Shown here piece by piece: positions 1 through 6,270 of a DNA stretch of 9,657 nt (within the stretch, counting starts at the first letter, position 1; every line of letters starts with the position of its first letter). The stretch is from Clostridium grantii DSM 8605 (lineage in GTDB: Bacteria > Bacillota > Clostridia > Clostridiales > Clostridiaceae). A model generated the notes under the pieces. The model made no database searches. It worked only from the letters and a program-made list of their open reading frames with translations, and was not told where the DNA came from. Location of the stretch: positions 1 through 9,657 of the forward strand of contig NZ_FQXM01000049.1 in assembly GCF_900129965.1 (NCBI RefSeq), read 5' to 3'. The translations under genes were made by a program, and so were the position numbers.

Positions 1-2
1 AT

Positions 3-263
3 AAGCATTTATCAAAAGCTATTGCACAACAATGCTTATATGAGTTTAAAAGACAAATTCAATATAAATGTGAGTTCAATGGAATTGAGTTTATCGAAGC
101 TGATACATGGTATCCATCATCAAAGACTTGTAGTGAGTGTGGACATATAAAAGCAAATCTTTCATTATCAGAAAGGACATATATCTGTGAAAAATGCGGT
201 TGTGTTATAGATAGAGATTATAATGCAAGTATTAATCTTTCAAGATATAAATTAGTAGGCTAA
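3..263 (+). CDS. tnpB: TnpB (IS200/IS605 OrfB) RNA-guided endonuclease, C-terminal fragment cut by window edge
   Basis: This is the last 86 codons of a transposon-encoded TnpB; the 5' part lies outside the window. Visible are the family motif YPSSKTCSECG, a four-cysteine zinc ribbon (CSEC at about residues 46-49 of the fragment, then CEKC about 20 residues later) and the RuvC-III box DRDYNASINL, whose first Asp is the expected third catalytic acid. TnpB family proteins are known to be omega-RNA-guided DNA nucleases that help IS200/IS605 elements persist. The reading frame is open to a normal TAA and the motifs are intact, so nothing in this part shows decay. Whether the missing N-terminal part and a TnpA partner exist cannot be seen. 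The gene ends 176 bases before the GntR-type regulator gene. Confidence 0.93.
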   Translation, partial: KHLSKAIAQQCLYEFKRQIQYKCEFNGIEFIEADTWYPSSKTCSECGHIKANLSLSERTYICEKCGCVIDRDYNASINLSRYKLVG

Positions 264-366
264 TCACTTAAAAGATACTGCTAATGTGTACCATGCGTTG
301 TATGGGAATTTAAGCCCTAGGAGTGTCACATCAAACGAAAGTAGTATATTCATTCTTTTGAATTAC
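264..366 (+). ncRNA. IS200/IS605 right end, probable 3' part of the TnpB omega RNA (reRNA); limits approximate
   Basis: In these elements the omega RNA overlaps the tnpB 3' end and runs to the right border, with the flanking DNA acting as guide. Here the stretch after the stop codon holds a stem CCATGC/GTATGG (291-296 with 300-305, one G-U pair), then the conserved-looking stretch GGAATTTAAGCCC..GGAG (304-323), and a terminal hairpin ATTCA/TGAAT (348-352 with 359-363). Subterminal hairpins of this sort are what TnpA recognises in the family. The exact cleavage site is not determinable from one copy; I place it shortly after 363. The upstream limit of the RNA, probably inside tnpB, is also unknown. 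Confidence 0.55.
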
Positions 367-402
367 AAAATCGGACACGTTGAACAGGGAATTAAACAAG
401 CT

Positions 403-419
403 TTATAGAGTTCTATAAT
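403..419 (+). promoter_or_regulatory. Promoter -10 with overlapping palindrome, probable autoregulatory operator of the GntR regulator
   Basis: A perfect -10 hexamer TATAAT lies at 414-419, with no good -35 at 17 bases (ATTAAA at 391-396). An alternative pairing is TTGAAC (380-385) with TATAGA (404-409) at 18 bases. Overlapping both -10s is the palindrome TTATAGA-GT-TCTATAA (403-418), arms of 7 bp with no mismatch. YtrA-type GntR proteins commonly repress their own operon from such a site, so an operator role is inferred from position and symmetry. Confidence 0.5.
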
Positions 420-439
420 GTTTTGGCAACGGAGCTATC

Positions 440-820
440 ATGAAATCAACCCTGGACACTAACCGCCCAATTTATCTGCAGATCAAAGAGTCTATTGAGG
501 ATGATATTCTCAATGGGAGGCTGAAACCTGAAGATCAGATACCCTCAAACAGCCAGCTTGTAAGCTATTACAAGATAAATCCTGTAACTGTGCTGAAAGG
601 GATTAATCTTCTTGTGGATGAGGGCATAATTTATAAAAAGCGTGGACTCGGAATGTTTGTAAGTGCCCATGCACCTGAAAAGCTTAAAAAACACTTTTTA
701 CAATCATTTTTTCAGGAACAGATAGAACCTTTGATTGCCCTGGCAAAACCTTTGGGTTTTACCCTAAAGGAGATTCATGAAATGATTGATAGTGGATGGA
801 AAGGAGAAAAAAATGATTAA
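440..820 (+). CDS. GntR-family transcriptional regulator, YtrA subfamily
   Basis: A 126-residue DNA-binding protein that most likely represses its own operon and responds to an unknown signal, possibly an envelope-active compound as for other YtrA-type systems. Residues about 10-72 form the GntR winged helix-turn-helix (PIYLQIKESIEDDILNGRL.. to ..GLGMFVSAHAP). Residues about 75-126 are a short helical tail, which is the YtrA hallmark; larger GntR subfamilies have a 100+ residue ligand domain that is absent here. The start ATG has GGAG five bases upstream. The stop overlaps the next gene's start in ATGATTAA (813-820), giving translational coupling to the ABC ATPase. A palindrome over the -10 (403-418) is the probable operator. 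Confidence 0.9.
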   Translation: MKSTLDTNRPIYLQIKESIEDDILNGRLKPEDQIPSNSQLVSYYKINPVTVLKGINLLVDEGIIYKKRGLGMFVSAHAPEKLKKHFLQSFFQEQIEPLIALAKPLGFTLKEIHEMIDSGWKGEKND

Positions 821-1685
821 TCTTGAAAATGTATCAATTAAATATGGAAAGACCTATGCACTTAATAATGTGAATTTAAAACTTCCTAATCAAGGAATAT
901 GTGGGGTGATTGGTAGGAACGGTGCAGGTAAAACCTCACTTTTATCCTTGCTTAGCGCCTACAGTAGACCAACCTCAGGAACAATAACCTTATCCGGTGA
1001 AAATCCTTATGAGAATGAGAACATATTGCCACAAATTGCTTTTATTTATGATAATAAAAGTGAATCAGAAAATGACTTTCAAGTAAAAGAACTACTGAAA
1101 ATAACGGCTGCACTCCGTCCCAACTGGGATGCTGCTTATGCCGAAAAACTTTTAAAGCTATTTGAAATACCAGTGAAGAAAAAAATGGGTGCATTAAGTC
1201 ACGGTATGCGTTCGGCAGTAAATGTGATTATGGGGCTGGCTGGACAAACACCCATTACTATATATGATGAATCATATATAGGTATGGATGCTGCCATGCG
1301 TAAGCTTTTTATCAGCGAACTTTTATCAGACTTTACAAATAGGCCAAAGCTTATTTTATTTTCAACTCACTATGTGAATGAGATGGAAGGACTTTTCAGC
1401 GAAGCCATAATTATTAATAAGGGAAAGGTATTAGTCCATGATGACTGTGATACCCTTCGATCAAAAGGTACAACAGTAACTGGATTTATTGAATCAGTAG
1501 ACAATTTCGTAAAAAATCGTGAAGTCCTGTCCCAGCGAACCTTGGGTAATCAAAAAGAGGCAGTATTGTTTGGGCAGATATCTGAAAGAGAGCGACTTGC
1601 TGCTACAAAAGAAGGTCTTGAATTCTCTCAGCCTTCACTACAGGATTTATTCATATATATGACCGAAAAAGGAGGAAAGGAATAA
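813..1685 (+). CDS. ABC transporter ATP-binding protein of a GntR/YtrA-linked cassette
   Basis: A 290-residue cytoplasmic ATPase expected to power the membrane protein encoded next. Walker A is GRNGAGKT (residues 34-41), the ABC signature is LSHGM (128-132), Walker B with catalytic Glu is ITIYDE (148-153), the D-loop follows as GMD, and the switch His is H186. Two parts differ from the textbook form: the signature is LSHGM rather than LSGGQ, and the usual Q-loop glutamine is not evident around IAFIYDNKSE (75-84). The C-terminal 90 residues are an extra domain as in YtrB-like ATPases. I chose the ATG at 813, not the in-frame ATG at 786, because AAGGAG (800-805) lies seven bases before it and the downstream start begins at the conserved MINLENV. 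The substrate is unknown; export or peptide-antibiotic resistance is plausible. Confidence 0.93.
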   Translation: MINLENVSIKYGKTYALNNVNLKLPNQGICGVIGRNGAGKTSLLSLLSAYSRPTSGTITLSGENPYENENILPQIAFIYDNKSESENDFQVKELLKITAALRPNWDAAYAEKLLKLFEIPVKKKMGALSHGMRSAVNVIMGLAGQTPITIYDESYIGMDAAMRKLFISELLSDFTNRPKLILFSTHYVNEMEGLFSEAIIINKGKVLVHDDCDTLRSKGTTVTGFIESVDNFVKNREVLSQRTLGNQKEAVLFGQISERERLAATKEGLEFSQPSLQDLFIYMTEKGGKE

Positions 1686-2287
1686 TGACAAAAAAAGCTT
1701 TGAAACTTCTGCTATCAATACAAGCCAAGTCCACATGCATATTTATAGGAATTTATGCATTGATAATGGCCATACTTTTTAGTGTATTTTCTTATGTAAA
1801 CATGTATCCCTCCTACTGGATGGCTGATTCCATAATATATACCTTTAATATATACCTTCTAATAATGGGGATTGTATATCCACTGATTGCAACTAGGTTA
1901 TATGTTTCACGAGGACTTACTAGAAAACAGTTCTTTTGGGCCTATACAGGTACCATGAGTATAATATCATTATTTCTGTTTGTACCTATTTTAATTTCAA
2001 TTATTTACTATGACAGCTTTTCAATACTGTCTGCAATTACTGATTATCTTAGAATGCCTTTATCTTTTCTCATTGGCTGGACTTGTGCGGTGGGTTTTCA
2101 AATGAGGAAATGGTACACTTCAACATTGGGAATTTTAAGTGCTATAGCCATGTATTTTGCCCTAATCACTGTGACTGAAGTTATGATTTTACCAGAGATT
2201 GCCGTATTAGGGTCAGTATTATTACTACTAGTTGGGGTGTTACTAATTCTACCCCGTTTCATATCTAAAATCACCTTCAAAGTTTAA
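1685..2287 (+). CDS. ABC transporter membrane subunit (six predicted helices)
   Basis: A 200-residue hydrophobic protein with about six membrane segments, near residues 17-37, 53-73, 88-108, 123-140, 146-164 and 169-190. A basic cytoplasmic loop (ATRLYVSRGLTRKQFF, about 68-83) sits between helices two and three; such a loop is common in ABC-2-like permeases of YtrA-linked cassettes and could be the contact with the ATPase. The start overlaps the ATPase stop by one base (TAATG), with GGAGG at 1671-1675, so the two are co-translated. There is no second permease, so the transporter would be a homodimer of this subunit plus the ATPase, or may work with proteins encoded elsewhere. The family assignment rests on position and topology more than on sequence motifs. 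Confidence 0.8.
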   Translation: MTKKALKLLLSIQAKSTCIFIGIYALIMAILFSVFSYVNMYPSYWMADSIIYTFNIYLLIMGIVYPLIATRLYVSRGLTRKQFFWAYTGTMSIISLFLFVPILISIIYYDSFSILSAITDYLRMPLSFLIGWTCAVGFQMRKWYTSTLGILSAIAMYFALITVTEVMILPEIAVLGSVLLLLVGVLLILPRFISKITFKV

Positions 2288-2355
2288 GTGGGTTTGAGAT
2301 TTCACAGGTTTTTTATTGGAATAGTTTCTTCAAAGGTTTACCCACAAATATTTAT

Positions 2356-2398
2356 AGAAAGCATACTTTAATTATAATTAAAGAGTGCTTTCTTTTTT
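2356..2398 (+). terminator. Rho-independent terminator after the GntR-ABC operon
   Basis: The stem pairs AGAAAGCA (2356-2363) with TGCTTTCT (2386-2393) and, past a small internal mismatch, CTTTAAT (2366-2372) with ATTAAAG (2377-2383), closed by the loop TATA. A run of six T (2393-2398) follows. It lies 69 bases after the permease stop. Confidence 0.9.
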
Positions 2399-2401
2399 GG
2401 C

Positions 2402-2433
2402 TTTAGGTTCATTTTAGGTTGATGAAGTATTAT
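2402..2433 (+). promoter_or_regulatory. Tandem 11-mer response-regulator box and -10 upstream of the beta-helix gene
   Basis: TTTAGGTTCAT (2402-2412) is followed directly by TTTAGGTTGAT (2413-2423), ten of eleven positions identical, giving an exact one-turn (11-bp) period. A -10-like TATTAT lies at 2428-2433 and no good -35 is seen where one is expected; the repeat occupies that position. Head-to-tail half-sites one turn apart, replacing the -35, are the known architecture of OmpR/PhoB/PmrA-type activated promoters. The OmpR-type regulator encoded at 3820-4500 is the obvious candidate ligand, by inference. Confidence 0.7.
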
Positions 2434-2514
2434 ATGTTTAAGGCAAAGAACATTTGGAAAGTTTTTTATAGGCCTTAATGATTATCAGATGTAAAAATTG
2501 GAAGGAGAAATTAT

Positions 2515-3735
2515 ATGAAGAAGATAATAAAGGTATCATTAATTATTGTTGGAGTTATTGTTGTTGTACTAGGAGGATTTGTTGGTTTTAAAATTTATGA
2601 TGTGCAGCAGCAAAAAGGAGTGAATATACTTACTGGAGAGTTGACCGCTGAAGGTAAAGCTTTGGTAGATGCTAATTCAAAAGCCCCTAATGTTGAATTG
2701 AATGTAGCAGATATGTTTTCTGAAAAAGATTTGATACAAGTTCCTGATATAAATGATTCAGTAGTACTTAATCTTGAAGATGGCAAAGATATTGTGGTTG
2801 ATAAGGAAGGTGTATTTGTTATTAGTGGTGACTATAAAGATGCTATGATTATTGTTGAAGTTGATAAAACAGAAAAGGTTCAATTAGTTTTTGATGGTGT
2901 TAGTATTGTAAATGAGGATAAACCAGTAGTATATGTGAAATCCGGTGATAAAGTTTTTGTTACAACCACTGATTCTAAAAATGATATAAGTGTCACTGGC
3001 GAATATAAAGCTGATGGTGAAACAAAGCTTGATGCTGTTGTATTTTCTAAAACAGATGTGGTGTTCAATGGAATAGGTACATTGGATATTAACTCAGAAA
3101 CTGGCAATGGGATTAGTAGCAAAGATGTTTTGAAGATTACAGGCGGTACTTATAATATTGTTGCATTAAAGGATGGCCTTGAAGCTAATGATTCCATTAG
3201 AATTTATGACGGTGAAATTTCTATTAATAGCAGTAATGATGCAATGCATAGTGAAAATAATGAAGATGAATCTCTTGGTTATGTATTTATTGAAGGTGGT
3301 TTGATTAATATTGTAGCCAGTGATGATGCAATTCGCGGTAATAGTGCCGTTTTAATTAATGGAGGAACTATTAATATCGATAGTTGTCAGGAAGGTTTAG
3401 AGGCTTCTCAAATCATTATTAATGATGGTGAAGTTACAATTTACTCTACGGATGACGGTATTAATGCTACTTTTAAAACTTCCTACAGAGCTGTGATTGA
3501 GGTGAATGGTGGTATTGTAAATGTGGCTATGGCTGATGGTGATACTGACGGTTTTGACTCCAATGGTGATTTTACTATTAATGGTGGTATAATTAATGTA
3601 GAAGGTGGTATGGCTGCTTTTGATGTAGATGGTACAATTGCTTTTAATGCAGGTGATGTTATGGTTGATGGTGTTAAACAAACTGAGATTAAAGTCCAAC
3701 AAGTGGGTATTCTTTCAAAATTTAAATCTAATTAA
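2515..3735 (+). CDS. Membrane-anchored beta-helix carbohydrate-binding protein, Cthe_2159-like
   Basis: A 406-residue protein with one N-terminal hydrophobic segment (about residues 4-28, after MKK) that acts as a membrane anchor or uncleaved signal, and no lipobox cysteine. The rest would sit outside the cell. From about residue 130 onward it has short repeating strands of the form xINGGxINIxS (TGGTYNIVA, EGGLINIVA, NGGTINIDS, NGGIVNVAM, NGGIINVEG) separated by acidic turns rich in D, N and E (DDAIRGN, DDGINA, DTDGFDSNGD). This matches the right-handed parallel beta-helix of the Cthe_2159 / carbohydrate-binding family, whose founding member binds cellulose-like and pectic polysaccharides and calcium. 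The start has AAGGAG seven bases upstream. The tandem 11-mer at 2402-2423 and the two-component genes right after it suggest surface-signal control. The family identification is by pattern; the ligand is not known. Confidence 0.82.
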   Translation: MKKIIKVSLIIVGVIVVVLGGFVGFKIYDVQQQKGVNILTGELTAEGKALVDANSKAPNVELNVADMFSEKDLIQVPDINDSVVLNLEDGKDIVVDKEGVFVISGDYKDAMIIVEVDKTEKVQLVFDGVSIVNEDKPVVYVKSGDKVFVTTTDSKNDISVTGEYKADGETKLDAVVFSKTDVVFNGIGTLDINSETGNGISSKDVLKITGGTYNIVALKDGLEANDSIRIYDGEISINSSNDAMHSENNEDESLGYVFIEGGLINIVASDDAIRGNSAVLINGGTINIDSCQEGLEASQIIINDGEVTIYSTDDGINATFKTSYRAVIEVNGGIVNVAMADGDTDGFDSNGDFTINGGIINVEGGMAAFDVDGTIAFNAGDVMVDGVKQTEIKVQQVGILSKFKSN

Positions 3736-3750
3736 GTTTTAAATATTGCT

Positions 3751-3780
3751 TTGCATGATTCGCTTGTTTTAAGGTAAAAT
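3751..3780 (+). promoter_or_regulatory. Possible promoter of the two-component genes
   Basis: TTGCAT (3751-3756) and TAAAAT (3775-3780) are separated by 18 bases, 39 bases before the regulator start. There is no terminator in the 84-base gap after the beta-helix gene, so the regulator could be transcribed both from here and by read-through. No copy of the TTTAGGTT box is seen here. Confidence 0.4.
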
Positions 3781-3819
3781 GATAATAAATATTAAGTTCA
3801 GATAAAAAGAGGTGTAATT

Positions 3820-4500
3820 ATGAGGATTCTGTTAGCAGAAGATGAAAGAGATTTATCGGAGGCGTTGGTTACGGTGCTTCAAAAGAATAACTATTCTGTG
3901 GATGCGGTATACAACGGGCAAGATGCAGTAGAATACATGGATGCTGGAAATTATGATGCAGCGATTTTTGATGTTATGATGCCCAAGAAAGATGGCCTAG
4001 AGGCACTGAGAGAACTACGTAGCAAAGGAGTCGAAATTCCTATTCTTCTGTTAACAGCTAAAACTCAGATTAGCGACAGAGTTGACGGACTTGACAGTGG
4101 GGCGGACGATTACTTGACTAAACCTTTCGCCATTGATGAGCTTCTTGCTAGAATCAGGACCATGACACGTAGAAAAAGTGAAGGAAGATCGGAAAATCAT
4201 ATTGTAATGGGAAATGTTAAACTTGACCTAGTTAATAGTGAGATTATCTCAGAAGGTGGCAGTGCTTTTCTTGGTAATAAGGAGTTCCAGATGATGGAGA
4301 TTTTTATGAATAACAAAGATCAGTTTATATCAGCAGAGCGAATATTTGAACGTATTTGGGGCTATGACAGTGATGCAGATATGTCTGTTATATGGGTTAA
4401 TATTTCTAATTTACGAAAAAAGCTTAGAAAAATCGGTGCAAATACTCAGGTAAATGCTAAAAGAAATACTGGGTATAGGTTGGTGGTAATTGATGATTAA
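3820..4500 (+). CDS. OmpR/PhoB-family response regulator
   Basis: A 226-residue cytoplasmic transcription factor. The receiver domain (1 to about 118) has all expected residues: acidic pocket E7-D8, phospho-acceptor D51 in FDVMMP, T79 and K101 in LTKPF. The winged-helix output domain (about 127-224) ends with the typical NISNLRKKLRKIG..NTGYRLV. Length is normal for the family. The start has AGAGGTG about five bases upstream. The stop overlaps the kinase start (ATGATTAA at 4493-4500), so the pair is co-translated. The protein should bind tandem direct repeats about 11 bp apart, which is exactly what lies before the neighbouring beta-helix gene at 2402-2423. Regulation of that gene is an inference from this match and adjacency. 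Confidence 0.95.
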   Translation: MRILLAEDERDLSEALVTVLQKNNYSVDAVYNGQDAVEYMDAGNYDAAIFDVMMPKKDGLEALRELRSKGVEIPILLLTAKTQISDRVDGLDSGADDYLTKPFAIDELLARIRTMTRRKSEGRSENHIVMGNVKLDLVNSEIISEGGSAFLGNKEFQMMEIFMNNKDQFISAERIFERIWGYDSDADMSVIWVNISNLRKKLRKIGANTQVNAKRNTGYRLVVIDD

Positions 4501-5689
4501 AAAAATGGAAAAACGATTTACAATTGTAGCAATATCAGTTATAAGTTTGGTATTGCTTTTACTTGTATTGGCGGTTCAGGTTATTAGCAGTAATATTAAT
4601 GTTAAAAAAGCTGATATTATTCTTCGTAACATTGCTGAAAAAAATTCAGATATGTTTTTTGACAAAAGTGAAAGTATGGGATTTATAGATATGGAATCTA
4701 TCAAATCTTTTTCTGTTGTAATTTCACAGGATGGAACTTCTGAGGCCTTTGTAACTAATGGAACGGGTTTTATTGATAAAGAAATTGCTTTGTCTATGAC
4801 TTTGGCTGTAGTTGATGAAGATAGTAACACTGGCTTTATTGATGGATTTAGATACTTAATTGTCAAAGAAGAGGATATTGTCAGTGTGTATTTTCTTGAT
4901 TATTCTTTTGAACAGGAATCTGCAAGGAACTTTTTGCTAATTAGTTTAGCTGTTTATGCTTTGTTGGTGTTGTTGGTTGGAATTTTGGTAAAGATTTTTA
5001 TGAAGTTTGTTATGAGACCCATAAAAGAGTCTTATGAAAAACAAAAACAATTTATCACTGATGCTTCTCATGAATTAAAAACTCCACTGACCATTATTGC
5101 CACTGATATGCAGTTGATTGAAATGGAATCTGGTAGTACAAAATGGGTGAAAAGCGTTAATAAACAAGTTGAGCGACTTACTATGTTAAGTAATGATTTG
5201 GTGGTATTGTCTAGGATGGATGAAAAATCTAATCAATTAAAGCTTAAAGAGCTGGATTTGTCGGACTTGGTAAGTGATGTTGTTTATGGCTTTGAACCAG
5301 CCTTGCTTGCTACTGGCAAGGAATTGCAAACTGAAATTACAGATGGTATTAGAATTTATGGGGATTATGATGCCCTTGAGAAGGTTATGTTTATATTGAT
5401 GGAGAATTCCTTGAAATATAGTTCGAAAGATGCCTTGATTCGTGTTAAACTTTGGAAAAAGAATAAAGGATTTGGTTTGTTAGTGGAGAATACAGTACCC
5501 TTTATTGATGAAGGTAGTCATAATGAGTTTTTTGAAAGGTTTTACCGGGGGGATAAATCTAGAAATAGTAAGATCGCTGGCTTTGGTATTGGGCTAGCAG
5601 TTGCTAAGTCTATTGTTGAACAGCATAATGGACAGATTGAGGCTTATAGTCCAGATTGTGAGAGGATTGTTTTTAAGATTGACCTTTAA
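4493..5689 (+). CDS. Sensor histidine kinase, partner of the adjacent OmpR-type regulator
   Basis: A 398-residue membrane kinase. Helix one spans residues about 9-31, an extracytoplasmic sensor region of about 112 residues follows (33-144, no recognised domain), and helix two is about 146-169. There is almost no room for a HAMP linker before the H-box DASHELKTP, with the phosphorylated His at 193. The N-box Asn is N305 in MENSLKYS, the F-box reads FFERFYRGDKSR, and the G2 box is GFGIGLAV (363-370). The usual DxGxG G1 box is missing; its place is taken by VENTVPFIDEGSHNE, a change seen in some clostridial kinases. I use ATG 4493 rather than TTG 4490; GGTGG (4482-4486) lies six bases before it. 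ATG 4505 is a weaker alternative. The signal is unknown. Confidence 0.92.
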   Translation: MIKKMEKRFTIVAISVISLVLLLLVLAVQVISSNINVKKADIILRNIAEKNSDMFFDKSESMGFIDMESIKSFSVVISQDGTSEAFVTNGTGFIDKEIALSMTLAVVDEDSNTGFIDGFRYLIVKEEDIVSVYFLDYSFEQESARNFLLISLAVYALLVLLVGILVKIFMKFVMRPIKESYEKQKQFITDASHELKTPLTIIATDMQLIEMESGSTKWVKSVNKQVERLTMLSNDLVVLSRMDEKSNQLKLKELDLSDLVSDVVYGFEPALLATGKELQTEITDGIRIYGDYDALEKVMFILMENSLKYSSKDALIRVKLWKKNKGFGLLVENTVPFIDEGSHNEFFERFYRGDKSRNSKIAGFGIGLAVAKSIVEQHNGQIEAYSPDCERIVFKIDL

Positions 5690-5782
5690 TCATGAATATC
5701 CATAATGATTTAAAAAATCTCTCCCCCACTTTTATCACCCTCATATCTATTAACAGTAAAATTTTACACCCCAGAGGTAATT

Positions 5783-5821
5783 CCAAAGAAATGCTGAAGT
5801 GAAACGAAAGACTTTCTTTGG
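5783..5821. repeat. Inverted repeat between convergent kinase and nucleotidyltransferase genes
   Basis: CCAAAGAAA (5783-5791) pairs with TTTCTTTGG (5813-5821), a 9-bp perfect stem around a 21-base loop. It lies where both converging transcripts would end, but neither strand has a T-run directly after the stem, so it is at best a weak terminator. The rest of the gap (5690-5782) shows only the short palindrome GTAAAATTTTAC at 5756-5767. Confidence 0.4.
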
Positions 5822-5843
5822 TTGCTATTTAGCTATCTCTTTT

Positions 5844-6176
5844 TTATCCATAAAGTTTAACTCCCTGAAGTAAAATTTCATGTTCCATAGTGCACTCCGA
5901 TTTAGCTATTTCATTAAATTCATCACTATAATAAACTAATAAATCAACTGGCATTGTTGCCACTTTAGATATTGATTTTCTTATTAATTTCATGATTTCA
6001 ATTTTTCTTTTGCTTTTGTCATCGGTTACTACACATATGTCTAAATCGCTATCTTCATTAGGATTTCCATAGGCATAAGATCCAAACAAATAAATAGAAT
6101 TTACATCTGAAACTTGATTTATTTCTTTTAATAAATTATCTAACTCAATCTTCACATTATATGGCATAAATTTCAC
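5844..6176 (-). CDS. Minimal nucleotidyltransferase (MNT/MntA-like), no HEPN partner alongside
   Basis: A 110-residue protein of the minimal nucleotidyltransferase fold. The signature GSYAYGN..DSDLDICVV gives the GS-x10-DxD catalytic motif (G32-S33, D44 and D46), and the third metal-binding Asp is D78 in MPVDLLVYY. Family members transfer nucleotides (AMP) to proteins or drugs; many are antitoxins that AMPylate a HEPN toxin encoded next door. No HEPN gene is present on either side here: the flanks are the kinase and the amidase. The active site looks intact. The start is uncertain: GTG at 6176 has GGAG eight bases upstream, and an in-frame ATG at 6167 has AGGTG upstream. A -10-like TATAAT is on the minus strand at 6213-6208. 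Its role here is unknown; it may work with a distant partner. Confidence 0.88.
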   Translation of the reverse strand: MKFMPYNVKIELDNLLKEINQVSDVNSIYLFGSYAYGNPNEDSDLDICVVTDDKSKRKIEIMKLIRKSISKVATMPVDLLVYYSDEFNEIAKSECTMEHEILLQGVKLYG

Positions 6177-6207
6177 CTACCTATCTCCACTATATTCCTT
6201 TACTTAT

Positions 6208-6213
6208 ATTATA
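6208..6213 (-). promoter_or_regulatory. Possible -10 of the nucleotidyltransferase gene
   Basis: Read on the minus strand, TATAAT occurs here preceded directly by TG, about 31 bases before the start codon. No convincing -35 is present at the normal distance. It indicates that the gene may be transcribed apart from the amidase, which ends 95 bases upstream without a visible terminator. Confidence 0.35.
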
Positions 6214-6270
6214 CACTATAATCAAGACTAATAATCACTCTATTTTTATTCGGATGCTCCTCATAAAACT

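Noticed and set aside
786..812. Upstream ATG for the ABC ATPase
   Set aside because: No ribosome site before 786, while AAGGAG fits ATG 813 and the family N-terminus begins there.
2098..2280. Minus-strand open frame inside the permease gene
   Set aside because: Opposite a membrane protein gene with a clear start; its own sequence is unlike a real protein.
2288..2345. GTGGGT (2288-2293) and ACCCAC (2340-2345) as a terminator
   Set aside because: Only six pairs around a 46-base loop; the proper terminator is at 2356-2398.
2595..2786. Minus-strand open frame inside the beta-helix gene
   Set aside because: Antisense shadow of a well-supported gene; no ribosome site and no family resemblance. 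The same applies to 2880-3122 and 3397-3702.
4576..4866. Minus-strand open frame inside the kinase gene
   Set aside because: Antisense to the kinase sensor region; no start signals.
5756..5767. Palindrome GTAAAATTTTAC as an operator
   Set aside because: It lies between convergent genes with no promoter nearby, and short AT palindromes are expected by chance here.
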